Source: Lachnospiraceae bacterium (lineage in GTDB: Bacteria > Bacillota > Clostridia > Lachnospirales > Lachnospiraceae). Taken from it: 38,924 nt of DNA. The notes beneath the pieces were generated by a model. That model ran no database searches. It was not told where the DNA came from and saw nothing but the letters and a program-made list of their open reading frames with translations. The DNA lies in NCBI GenBank assembly GCA_029062885.1, contig JAIDPH010000175.1, positions 1-38,924 on the forward strand, given 5' to 3'. The position numbers and the translations under genes are program-made. Below, in pieces: positions 31,356 through 38,924 of this stretch; position 1 is the first letter of the stretch; each line of letters begins with the position of its first letter.

Positions 31356-31563
31356 TTTTCAATACATAGTTGTACAATATATACAAATTACAACAGGGTG
31401 CTATGGAGCCGTCGGTACTTAGGTGCCGTATTTGGGCACCTTATGTACCGCTACGAGCGACAATGCAGCGCAAGCGTGCCCTGCTGTGATTTGTATATAT
31501 TGTACAACGGTCGTTTTGAATATGCGTTGATTTGTCTATATTGTACAACGTCCGTCTTGAAAA
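31356..31563. repeat. Structured repeat family B, copy 2 (208 bp), directly upstream of addB
   Basis: Bounded by TTTTCAA (31356-31362) and TTGAAAA (31557-31563). The core GTGCTATGGAGCCGTCGG and CGCTACGAGCGACAATGCAG are identical to copy 1. The stems differ but still pair: the outer arm is TTGTACAATATATACAAAT with its complement near 31487-31506, and the variable hairpin is now TAGGTGCC...GGCACCTTA. Two 41-bp units start at 31483 and 31524. The element ends 18 nt before the addB ribosome binding site, so the addB promoter must be inside or before it. Confidence 0.85.
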
Positions 31564-31594
31564 AATTATATCAATTCCAGAAAGGAGAACAAAA

Positions 31595-34500
31595 GTGTCA
31601 CTCCAGTTTTACTTCGGCGGTTCCGGCGCCGGCAAAAGCAAAAAACTTCATGAATACATCATTGACGCCTCAATCCGCGAACCCGGACGTAATTTCCTTC
31701 TTATTGTTCCGGATCAGTTCACCATGCAGACACAGATGGATCTGGTCTTAGAGCATCCCAATAAGGGAATCATGAATATAGACGTGTTGAGCTTCGGAAG
31801 GCTTACGCACAGAATTTTAGAGGAAGTTGGGCGTGAGGATATCCCGATTCTGGATGATACCGGCAAGAGTCTGATTTTGCGCAAAATCGCACAGAATGAG
31901 CAGGGGAATTTATCTGTAATCGGTAAGCATATGCATAAAATAGGCTATGTACATGAAGTGAAGTCTGCTATTTCTGAATTTATGCAGTACGGCATTGGAT
32001 TGGAAGAACTTGGTAAGCTGACGGAATGCGCAGGAAAAAGAGGCGCGCTTTATTATAAGCTAAAGGACTTAGAAACGCTGTATGGCAGCTTTTTATCGTA
32101 TATTCAGGAGAAATTCATTACGACGGAGGAAACATTGGATAAGCTTAGAGAAGCGCTGCCTAAATCCGAGATTATCAGAAACTGTGTGATTGCTTTTGAT
32201 GGTTTTACAGGATTTACTCCGATTCAGAACCGTGTGATTCAGGAGCTTATGCGGCTTGCGGATAAAGTTATAGTCACCGTAACGATTGATACCATGGAGA
32301 ACCCATATCAGATGGATGGCGAGCAGAGGCTTTTTCATTTGAGCAAGAAAACAGTAGCGGATTTGAAAAGGCTTGGCGAAGAATGCGGGTGTGAACTTCT
32401 TCCTGCGATAGTCTGTCAGGAGAAGGTGCAGGGCAGGATTCCCAGATTTGCATATAATCCGGAGCTGGCGCATTTGGAGAAACACCTATTCAGATATCCT
32501 GTAGAAGCTTATCAGGACGAACCGGAGCATATTCATTTGATTGAAGCTTCTACGTCAAAAGAGGAAGTGAGACAGGTTTGTATTGAAATACGAAGATTGA
32601 TGGAAGAGGAGACCGATCTGCATTATCGCGATATCGCTGTGGTGACCGGAAGTATGGAGACCTATGGGAATGATATAGAAGAGGAGTTTTCAAAGTTTGG
32701 AATTCCGATATATATGGATCAGACCAGAGGTATTTTGTTCAATCCTTTTACCGAATATATAAGAAGCGCATTGCAGATTGTGTTAAAAGACTTCGACAGG
32801 GAATCGGTATTCCACTATCTCAGGACGGGCTTGTGTGGATTCAGACGGGAGGATATTGACAGGCTTGAGAATTACATACGCAGGTTCGGTATCCGCGGTG
32901 AGCGGAAGTGGAGCAGCCTATTCATATATAAAGAGGATGCAGGAGAAGAAAGTATAGAAATGCTTGAGCTTTATAACAGGCTGCGTGAGACATTGATGGA
33001 GCAGCTTGAACCGTTGCTTGGAGCTTTTAAGACTGCGGGGGAACTTGTACATGCTTTGTATGATTTTCTGGTGAAGAATGAGCTGCAGCTTAAGCTTAAG
33101 GGTTTTGAAGAGAAATTCAAATCCGAGGGGAATCTGTCAAGAGCGAAGGAGTATGGTCAGATTTATGGGCTTGTGATTGATTTGTTGGATCAGATAGAAG
33201 GACTTCTTAAGGATGAAGAAATGAGTTTACAGGAATTTGCACAGATATTGGATGCAGGTTTTGCTGAAATTACGGTAGGGACTATTCCTCAGAATGTAGA
33301 CAGAATAGTAATCGGAGACATAGAGAGGACGCGTTTAAAACAGGTTAAAACCCTCTTTTTTATGGGAATAAATGATGATAATATTCCGAAGGGAACCGGA
33401 GGCGGAGGTATTATTTCGGATATTGACAGAGAGTTTTTACAGGAGTCAGGCTGGGAGCTTGCACCGACGCCGAGGCAGCAGATGTATATTCAGCGGCTGT
33501 ATCTTTACCTTAATATGACGAAGCCCTCCAGTCAGTTGTATTTATCTTATGCGAAAGTCGGAAATGACGGAAAGAGCAAGCGTCCGGCATATCTGATAGA
33601 TACGGTGCAAAAGCTTTTTCCGGGACTTACATTGCAGAGACCGGAACTGCTTCCGGTAGAGGAACAGCTGGTAAACGGTGAGGATGGTATCAGCTTTTTT
33701 ACGGATATGCTGCGTGAGTATGCGGCGGACAGACTTGATGAGGCTGATGAGAAAAAACTTTTTACGTTTTATCACAGCTATCATAGAAATCCTATTTATA
33801 AGGATTATGTGGATAAGCTGATAGATACGGCTTTTTACTGTTATAAAGACAGCCCCCTTTCTAAACATGTTACGAATCTTTTATATGGAAGTATATTGCA
33901 TAACAGTGTCAGCCGTCTGGAAAAATATGCGGCATGCGCTTATGCACATTTTCTTCAGTATGGATTGACTCTTAAGGAAAGGGAGGAGTACAGCTTTGAA
34001 GATGTGGATATGGGAAATGTATTCCACAGCGTGTTGGAGCTGTTTGCGGATAAGCTGACGGAACGTGGATATACATGGTTCGATTTCACTAAAGAAGCAG
34101 GAGAAGAGATATTAGATGAGGCGATTGAAGCTTATGCGGTGAATTATGGTGAAACCATTCTGTATAGTAATGCCAGAAACAGACATCTGCTGAAGCGGAT
34201 TAAGCGGATTCTTAACAGAACTATACATACTTTGCAGATACAACTTAAGAAGGGCTCATTTCTGCCGGAACATTTTGAAATGTCATTTCAGGTGCTTCAA
34301 GATCTTGATGCAGTGAATATTGCCCTGACAGGACAGGAAAAGATGAAACTGCGGGGTAGAATAGACAGAATTGATACATGTGAGGATGGCGACACCGTGT
34401 ATGTGAAGGTCATTGATTACAAATCGGGGAATCGAAAATTTGATCTTGCAGCGTTATATTACGGGTTGCAGCTACAGCTGGTGGTATATATGAATGCTGC

Positions 34501-35044
34501 GGTGGAAATAGAGCAAAAAAAGCATCCTGACAAGAATGTAGTGCCGGCGGCAATGCTGTATTATCATATATCTGACCCCATGATTGACGACGGGCAGGCG
34601 TTGACGCCCGAACAGTTGAATCTTAAACTTTTGCAGGAGCTTAAGATGACTGGAATAGTAAGCGAGAATGAGAAGGCTGTCAGTCTGTTAGACAGTGAAT
34701 TTACAAATAAGTCAGATATTCTTCCGATAGAGAGGAAAAAAGATGGTACATTTTCGGCGTATTCCAGCGTCATAAGCGAGCAGGATATGACGACGGTTTC
34801 AGATTATGTAAACTATAAGATAAAAGAGCTGGGAAACGGGATTTTACAGGGGAATATAGCGGTAAGTCCCTGTGAACAGAACGGAAACAGCGCCTGTACC
34901 TATTGTGCATATCGAAGTGTCTGCGGTTATGATGTGGAGATTGCGGGATATGAAAAGCGAGAGTTTGAAAAAATGTCCCACGATGAAGCGATAGAACAGA
35001 TGCGGCAGGCAATGGACGGCGTAATGGATGGCGATAGGGAGTGA
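31595..35044 (+). CDS. addB: AddB, helicase-like/nuclease subunit of the AddAB enzyme
   Basis: Works with AddA to resect double-strand breaks for recombination, the Firmicutes counterpart of RecBCD. The start is the GTG at 31595 (reads MSLQFYFGG), 7 nt after AAAGGAG (31581-31587); the frame extends upstream into repeat B2 but that part is not coding. 1149 residues. The P-loop GGSGAGKS is near residue 8. The C-terminal nuclease shows GRIDRID...VIDYKSG. Iron-sulfur cysteines are seen as one in LEKYAACAYAHFLQYG and three in CEQNGNSACTYCAYRSVC near the end, the AddB 4Fe-4S staple. The stop is 4 nt before the addA ATG. Confidence 0.95.
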   Translation: MSLQFYFGGSGAGKSKKLHEYIIDASIREPGRNFLLIVPDQFTMQTQMDLVLEHPNKGIMNIDVLSFGRLTHRILEEVGREDIPILDDTGKSLILRKIAQNEQGNLSVIGKHMHKIGYVHEVKSAISEFMQYGIGLEELGKLTECAGKRGALYYKLKDLETLYGSFLSYIQEKFITTEETLDKLREALPKSEIIRNCVIAFDGFTGFTPIQNRVIQELMRLADKVIVTVTIDTMENPYQMDGEQRLFHLSKKTVADLKRLGEECGCELLPAIVCQEKVQGRIPRFAYNPELAHLEKHLFRYPVEAYQDEPEHIHLIEASTSKEEVRQVCIEIRRLMEEETDLHYRDIAVVTGSMETYGNDIEEEFSKFGIPIYMDQTRGILFNPFTEYIRSALQIVLKDFDRESVFHYLRTGLCGFRREDIDRLENYIRRFGIRGERKWSSLFIYKEDAGEESIEMLELYNRLRETLMEQLEPLLGAFKTAGELVHALYDFLVKNELQLKLKGFEEKFKSEGNLSRAKEYGQIYGLVIDLLDQIEGLLKDEEMSLQEFAQILDAGFAEITVGTIPQNVDRIVIGDIERTRLKQVKTLFFMGINDDNIPKGTGGGGIISDIDREFLQESGWELAPTPRQQMYIQRLYLYLNMTKPSSQLYLSYAKVGNDGKSKRPAYLIDTVQKLFPGLTLQRPELLPVEEQLVNGEDGISFFTDMLREYAADRLDEADEKKLFTFYHSYHRNPIYKDYVDKLIDTAFYCYKDSPLSKHVTNLLYGSILHNSVSRLEKYAACAYAHFLQYGLTLKEREEYSFEDVDMGNVFHSVLELFADKLTERGYTWFDFTKEAGEEILDEAIEAYAVNYGETILYSNARNRHLLKRIKRILNRTIHTLQIQLKKGSFLPEHFEMSFQVLQDLDAVNIALTGQEKMKLRGRIDRIDTCEDGDTVYVKVIDYKSGNRKFDLAALYYGLQLQLVVYMNAAVEIEQKKHPDKNVVPAAMLYYHISDPMIDDGQALTPEQLNLKLLQELKMTGIVSENEKAVSLLDSEFTNKSDILPIERKKDGTFSAYSSVISEQDMTTVSDYVNYKIKELGNGILQGNIAVSPCEQNGNSACTYCAYRSVCGYDVEIAGYEKREFEKMSHDEAIEQMRQAMDGVMDGDRE

Positions 35045-35048
35045 GAGA

Positions 35049-38000
35049 ATGGGTGTAGCATATACGGAAGAACAGCAGAAGGTAATTGATACGCATGGAC
35101 GCAGTCTCTTAGTTTCGGCAGCCGCAGGCTCCGGCAAGACGGCAGTGTTGGTGGAGCGGATTGTAAAGATGGTAAGCGAAGGTGAACATCCGGTGGATAT
35201 TGACCGCCTTTTGGTTGTGACTTTTACCAATGCAGCGGCATCACAGATGCGCGAGAGGATAAGAAACACTATAGGAATTAAGCTGACAACAGATCCGGAG
35301 AACGAGCATTTGCAAAGACAGATGACGTTATTACATAATGCGCAGATTACCACTATAGACAGTTTTTGTCTCTTCGTTATCCGTAATCATTTTCATACAA
35401 TTGGTTTAGATCCCGGTTTTAGAATTGCAGATGAGGGGGAGCTTAAGCTGCTTAAGGCGGATGTGCTTGGAGAGGTGCTTGAGCAGCAGTATAACGCAGG
35501 TGAAGAGGGATTTCTGCATTGCATGGAGTATTTCAGTACCGGAAGCAGGGATAAGGCTGTGGAAGAAGCTGTTTTGAAGCTGTATGAGTTCGCTATGAGC
35601 AATCCTTTTCCGGAAGAATGGCTTCTGGAAAGAAAAGGGGATTACGTAGCGCTTGATTGGATGCAGCGCCTGATGGAAAAGACAAAGCTGATGCTTGAAG
35701 GGGCTTTAGAACGTATCAGTTTGTGTATAGCAATATGTGAAGAACCCGACGGACCGTATATGTATGGTGAATTGCTTGAGCGGGAAAAGGAAAAGTTAGA
35801 AAAGCTGATTGCAGCCGGTGATTATGAAAAACGATACATGGAATTTGCCACTTTATTCTTTGACAAGCTGCCGTCAAAAAAGGACGAAACCGTTTCCACT
35901 ATGAAGCGTGAACTTGTAAAAAATGCACGTACGGAAATCAAGGAGCAGCTTCAGTCGATTCAGAAGAGTTATTTTGCCGATTCTATGGAAGAAATCATGC
36001 GGCAGTCAGATGTATGTGGTGAAGCAGTCGGCGAGTTGGTGGATTTGACACTTTTATTTAAGGAAGCATTTGATAAGGCAAAGCGTGACAAGAATATACT
36101 TGATTTTGATGACATAGAACATTTTGCACTTTCCATTCTGCTGCAAAAAGGGGAAGACGACGGTATTATACCTACGGATACCGCATTGGAATATCGGGAA
36201 CATTTTGCGGAAATCCTTATCGACGAATATCAGGACAGCAATCTGGTTCAGGAATATCTGTTGTCTGCGATATCCGGAGAAGAGGATGGAAATTATAATC
36301 GTTTCATGGTTGGAGATGTAAAGCAGAGTATATATAAGTTTCGTCTGGCGAGACCTGAGATTTTCATGGAGAAATACGACGCTTATGGAGAAGAAAGTAA
36401 GAATGCCATGCGTATCGACCTGCATAAGAATTTTCGAAGCAGAAATGAGGTGCTGACAAGCACTAATGCAGTTTTTTCACAGGTGATGGTAAGGGAGCTT
36501 GGCGGCATCGATTATGACGAAAAGGCGGCTCTGTATCCGGGAGCTTCATATCAGACTGATGAGGATAGTCATAAGAATGATACGGAGTTACTTCTTTATG
36601 ACACGCAAGATGCTGATGAGGAGGCATATGGCATAGCGTCAAAGATTAAGCAGCTTACAACTTCTTTTCAGGTAACAGATAGCGATACGGGACTTCTTCG
36701 TAAGGCTTCTTACAGGGATATAGTTATTCTACTTCGTACTACTACAGGCTGGGATGAAGAATTTAAGCGTATCCTAGAGGAAGAGGGAATTCCGGCGCAT
36801 GTCACATCCAAGACAGGATATTTTGCATCGACAGAGATTCAGGAACTGCTGCATTTTTTACGGATATTGGATAACCCTATGCAGGACATTCCATTGTATG
36901 GGGTGCTGCATTCTGTTTTCGGTGGTTTCTCGGAAGAGGAGATAGCGGTTGTAAAGGCGGAGTTCCCTAATAAGAGGTATCTGTATGATGCAGTCAGGGA
37001 ATATTTGGAAGTGGAGAATAAATCCGAATTACAACAGAAGCTGCGGAATTTTATTAACAAGATAGAGCAGTATCGCGATATGGCGGTATATATGCCTGTG
37101 CATGAATTGCTGCAAGTTATTATCAGGGACTATTCATACCTGTCGTATGTGGCTGCGAAACCTGGCGGGAGCAGACGGCGCGCGAATGTGGAGATGCTGC
37201 TTGTAAAAGCTGCGGACTATGAGAAAACGAGTTACTACGGTCTGTATCATTTCCTGAGATATATAGAACAGTTAGAGAAGTATGATGTGGATTATGGTGA
37301 AGCCAATCTTCAGGACGAAAACGCAGATGTAGTAAGAATCATGAGTATTCATAAGAGCAAGGGATTGGAGTTTCCTATCTGCTTCGTTGCAGGGCTTTCC
37401 AAAAACTTTAACAACAGGGACACAAACGGTCATCTGGTGATGGATGTGGAAGAGGGAATAGGAGTAGACTATATTAATCCCGAGCTGCGAATAACAGGCA
37501 GGAATCTTAGAAGAAATTTTATCGCGGCTAAGCTTAAACAGGATAATTTGGCGGAGGAACTGCGTATTCTGTATGTGGCAATGACCAGGGCAAAGGAGAA
37601 GCTGATTCTGACAGGAATAGTAAAAAATATCGAGAAAAAAGTCGCAGAACTGGCGCTTCTGTTAGGACATAGAGAAAAAAGATTCTCTTATGATACATTG
37701 CTGCAGATGGGCAGTTTTATGGATGTGATGCTTTATGCTTGTGCAAGGAATAAGTGCTTTGATGAGGTTTGGGAGGCAAACGGACACTCACCTGATTGTA
37801 ATAATCCATTCTATAACGAGGAAATAGACATACAGATATCTACTCTGCAATATGAAGACATAGTTGGTGACAGGATAAAAGAAACAATCGAAAGGGAAGA
37901 AGATAGAAGGAAACTTACATTAAGTGGTATGGCATATGGTACTGATGGCCTTGATATGGCGTTGATAGAGGCAATGAATACCAGATTTTCATATCAGTAT

Positions 38001-38708
38001 CCCTATGAATGTCTTAAGGATTTGTATGCCAAGACTACAGTGTCGGAGTTAAAGAAAGCCGGAATGAAGGAAGAAAATGACTTTTCATTTTCACTATATG
38101 AAGAGGAAACGATAGTTCCGTATCTTCCGAAGTTCATCAAACAGGAAGAGAAGGTCAGTGGAACGGACCGAGGAAGCGCATATCATAAGGCTATGGAGCT
38201 GTTTGATTTTAAGTTATTGCTTAATGCGGACAGCGAAGAAGAACGGAAGGCGCTTGTGAATGCGGAAATAGAGAGAATGCTGATAGACAGAAAAATGTCG
38301 CAGATATATCGTGATGTTATTTCCATACCGAAAATAATTGCATTTCTTGAAAGCAATATAGCAAGGCGCATGGCTGACGCTGCTGCAAAAGGAAAACTGT
38401 ATAAAGAACAACCTTTCGTATTGGGATTGCCTGCCAATCGCCTGAATGAGGCGTTTCCTCATGAAGAAACCGTTCTTATTCAGGGAATCATCGACGCTTT
38501 TTTTGAAGAGGACGGAAGATATGTGGTTGTAGATTACAAAACAGATGCCGTCAAGACGGAAGATGAGCTTATCAAACGTTATCGCACTCAGCTTGATTAT
38601 TACGCGGAAGCATTAGTACAGCTTTCCGGACACAGCCAGGTTGACATAAAGCCTGATACCGAGAAAATCATCTATTCCTTCGGTCTTGGGAAAGAAATTC
38701 TATTATGA
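35049..38708 (+). CDS. addA: AddA, UvrD-type helicase and nuclease subunit of AddAB
   Basis: An ATP-dependent 3'-5' helicase with a C-terminal nuclease. The start is the ATG at 35049, 7 nt after GGGAG (35037-35041); the upstream ATG at 35028 has no ribosome site and lies in addB. 1219 residues. Motif Q/Walker A: TEEQQKVI and AAAGSGKTAVL (Lys30). Motif Ia: VVTFTNAAASQMRER. Motif II: ILIDEYQDSN. Motif III: VGDVKQSIYKFR. Motif V/VI: IMSIHKSKGLEFPI and LYVAMTRAKEKL. The nuclease motif near the end is VVVDYKTDAV with Gln in the following RTQLDYYAEAL helix. Coupled to addB with 4 nt between stop and start. Confidence 0.96.
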   Translation: MGVAYTEEQQKVIDTHGRSLLVSAAAGSGKTAVLVERIVKMVSEGEHPVDIDRLLVVTFTNAAASQMRERIRNTIGIKLTTDPENEHLQRQMTLLHNAQITTIDSFCLFVIRNHFHTIGLDPGFRIADEGELKLLKADVLGEVLEQQYNAGEEGFLHCMEYFSTGSRDKAVEEAVLKLYEFAMSNPFPEEWLLERKGDYVALDWMQRLMEKTKLMLEGALERISLCIAICEEPDGPYMYGELLEREKEKLEKLIAAGDYEKRYMEFATLFFDKLPSKKDETVSTMKRELVKNARTEIKEQLQSIQKSYFADSMEEIMRQSDVCGEAVGELVDLTLLFKEAFDKAKRDKNILDFDDIEHFALSILLQKGEDDGIIPTDTALEYREHFAEILIDEYQDSNLVQEYLLSAISGEEDGNYNRFMVGDVKQSIYKFRLARPEIFMEKYDAYGEESKNAMRIDLHKNFRSRNEVLTSTNAVFSQVMVRELGGIDYDEKAALYPGASYQTDEDSHKNDTELLLYDTQDADEEAYGIASKIKQLTTSFQVTDSDTGLLRKASYRDIVILLRTTTGWDEEFKRILEEEGIPAHVTSKTGYFASTEIQELLHFLRILDNPMQDIPLYGVLHSVFGGFSEEEIAVVKAEFPNKRYLYDAVREYLEVENKSELQQKLRNFINKIEQYRDMAVYMPVHELLQVIIRDYSYLSYVAAKPGGSRRRANVEMLLVKAADYEKTSYYGLYHFLRYIEQLEKYDVDYGEANLQDENADVVRIMSIHKSKGLEFPICFVAGLSKNFNNRDTNGHLVMDVEEGIGVDYINPELRITGRNLRRNFIAAKLKQDNLAEELRILYVAMTRAKEKLILTGIVKNIEKKVAELALLLGHREKRFSYDTLLQMGSFMDVMLYACARNKCFDEVWEANGHSPDCNNPFYNEEIDIQISTLQYEDIVGDRIKETIEREEDRRKLTLSGMAYGTDGLDMALIEAMNTRFSYQYPYECLKDLYAKTTVSELKKAGMKEENDFSFSLYEEETIVPYLPKFIKQEEKVSGTDRGSAYHKAMELFDFKLLLNADSEEERKALVNAEIERMLIDRKMSQIYRDVISIPKIIAFLESNIARRMADAAAKGKLYKEQPFVLGLPANRLNEAFPHEETVLIQGIIDAFFEEDGRYVVVDYKTDAVKTEDELIKRYRTQLDYYAEALVQLSGHSQVDIKPDTEKIIYSFGLGKEILL

Positions 38709-38714
38709 TAGCTA

Positions 38715-38803
38715 GGATTCGGGTGTCAAAAGGTGCCTCTTACGAACACTTTGTGCAATCTGCCAGCAATATTTTATATAAGCACCTTTTGACACCCGAA
38801 TTC
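38715..38803. repeat. Long palindrome after addA, enclosing a family A end fragment
   Basis: ATTCGGGTGTCAAAAGGTGC (38717-38736) pairs perfectly with its reverse complement at 38782-38801 (20 bp), with weaker pairs outside. The 45-nt loop contains GAACACTTTGTGCAATCTGC plus C (38744-38764), 18 of 21 identical to the right end of family A (26541-26561). No T-run follows, so it is not a typical terminator, although it may shield the addAB message end. Confidence 0.7.
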
Positions 38804-38828
38804 AGTCAGACAATTGCGAAACTTCCCA

Positions 38829-38924
38829 TTTTCAAAATGTAGTTTGCAATATAGACAATATCATAAGCAGGGTGCTATGGAGCCGTCGGTACTTAGCGAG
38901 GTTCTTTCGAGCTTAGTACCGCTA
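38829..38924. repeat. Structured repeat family B, copy 3, cut by the window edge
   Basis: Begins TTTTCAA (38829-38835), then an outer arm of the same type (TTTGCAATATAGACAATATC), then the core GTGCTATGGAGCCGTCGG and a variable hairpin nearly identical to copy 1 (one base differs in the loop region). The sequence ends at TAGTACCGCTA, so the 3' arm lies outside the window. Confidence 0.82.

Noticed and set aside
31398-31751. Plus-strand ORF running through repeat B2 and an upstream extension of addB to 31532
   Set aside because: It lies in the noncoding repeat; addB has a clear GTG start with AAAGGAG at 31581-31587 that matches the AddB N-terminus.
1-38924. tRNA or rRNA genes
   Set aside because: No cloverleaf with a GTTCRAxxC arm or rRNA-like sequence was noticed by eye on either strand; a tRNAscan run would be decisive.

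Overview
The window is about 38.9 kb of low-to-moderate GC Firmicutes DNA, most likely chromosomal DNA from a gut-type Clostridium relative in the Lachnospiraceae. This is inferred from AAAGGAGG-type ribosome binding sites, a PPi-type phosphofructokinase, AddAB instead of RecBCD, LplB/LplC-type sugar permeases encoded without their own ATPase, the DUF2752 protein, and the style of the hybrid kinases. No database search was possible, so the family is an inference.

Layout. 1-971: a DUF2752 membrane protein (open at the window edge) and a Gln/Asn-rich two-helix membrane protein. 978-4264 (minus): a SAM-dependent methyltransferase, a MATE exporter and a Ca/Na-type antiporter, probably one transcription unit. 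4424-5806: PPi-type phosphofructokinase with its own promoter and terminator. 5852-12444: three signalling genes in tandem: a REC + degenerate HD-GYP regulator, a membrane hybrid histidine kinase with REC and HPt, and a second membrane hybrid kinase whose REC domain is followed by a complete DegV-type domain. 12564-15316: glycogen phosphorylase and a HIT protein. 15543-19045: sugar ABC importer (two permeases and a lipoprotein binding protein), converging on an unassigned 580-residue probable TIM-barrel enzyme (19168-20910, minus).

20911-21659 has no gene and holds two structured repeats (families A and B) and the metQ terminator. 21660-25593 (minus) is a sulfur amino acid locus: cysK, then a separate promoter, a 33-codon leader ORF with nine Met codons, an intrinsic terminator with a competing antiterminator pairing, and metN-metI-metQ. 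The 346-bp gap before metN therefore looks like a complete methionine attenuator in which a leader peptide senses methionine; I see no S-box or T-box. This is the strongest candidate for an undescribed system here.

25820-26311 is a zinc-ribbon NUDIX hydrolase, followed by the second family A copy. 26563-26964 has no intact gene: a terminator-like hairpin and a possible gene remnant. 26965-31220 is an accessory island: a small HTH regulator, a candidate operator, four unrecognised tightly coupled genes, a frameshifted MutT and a probable DUF559-like nuclease with a possible Abi-type N-terminus. It lies between repeat copies A2 and B2. 31595-38708 is addB-addA, preceded by B2 and followed by a long palindrome, a family A end fragment and a third family B copy cut by the window edge.

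The two repeat families are a second theme. Family A is two copies of exactly 230 bp with 22-bp terminal inverted repeats folding into one long hairpin. Family B is about 205 bp, with TTTTCAA/TTGAAAA ends, a highly conserved core and stems that keep pairing while their sequences differ between copies.
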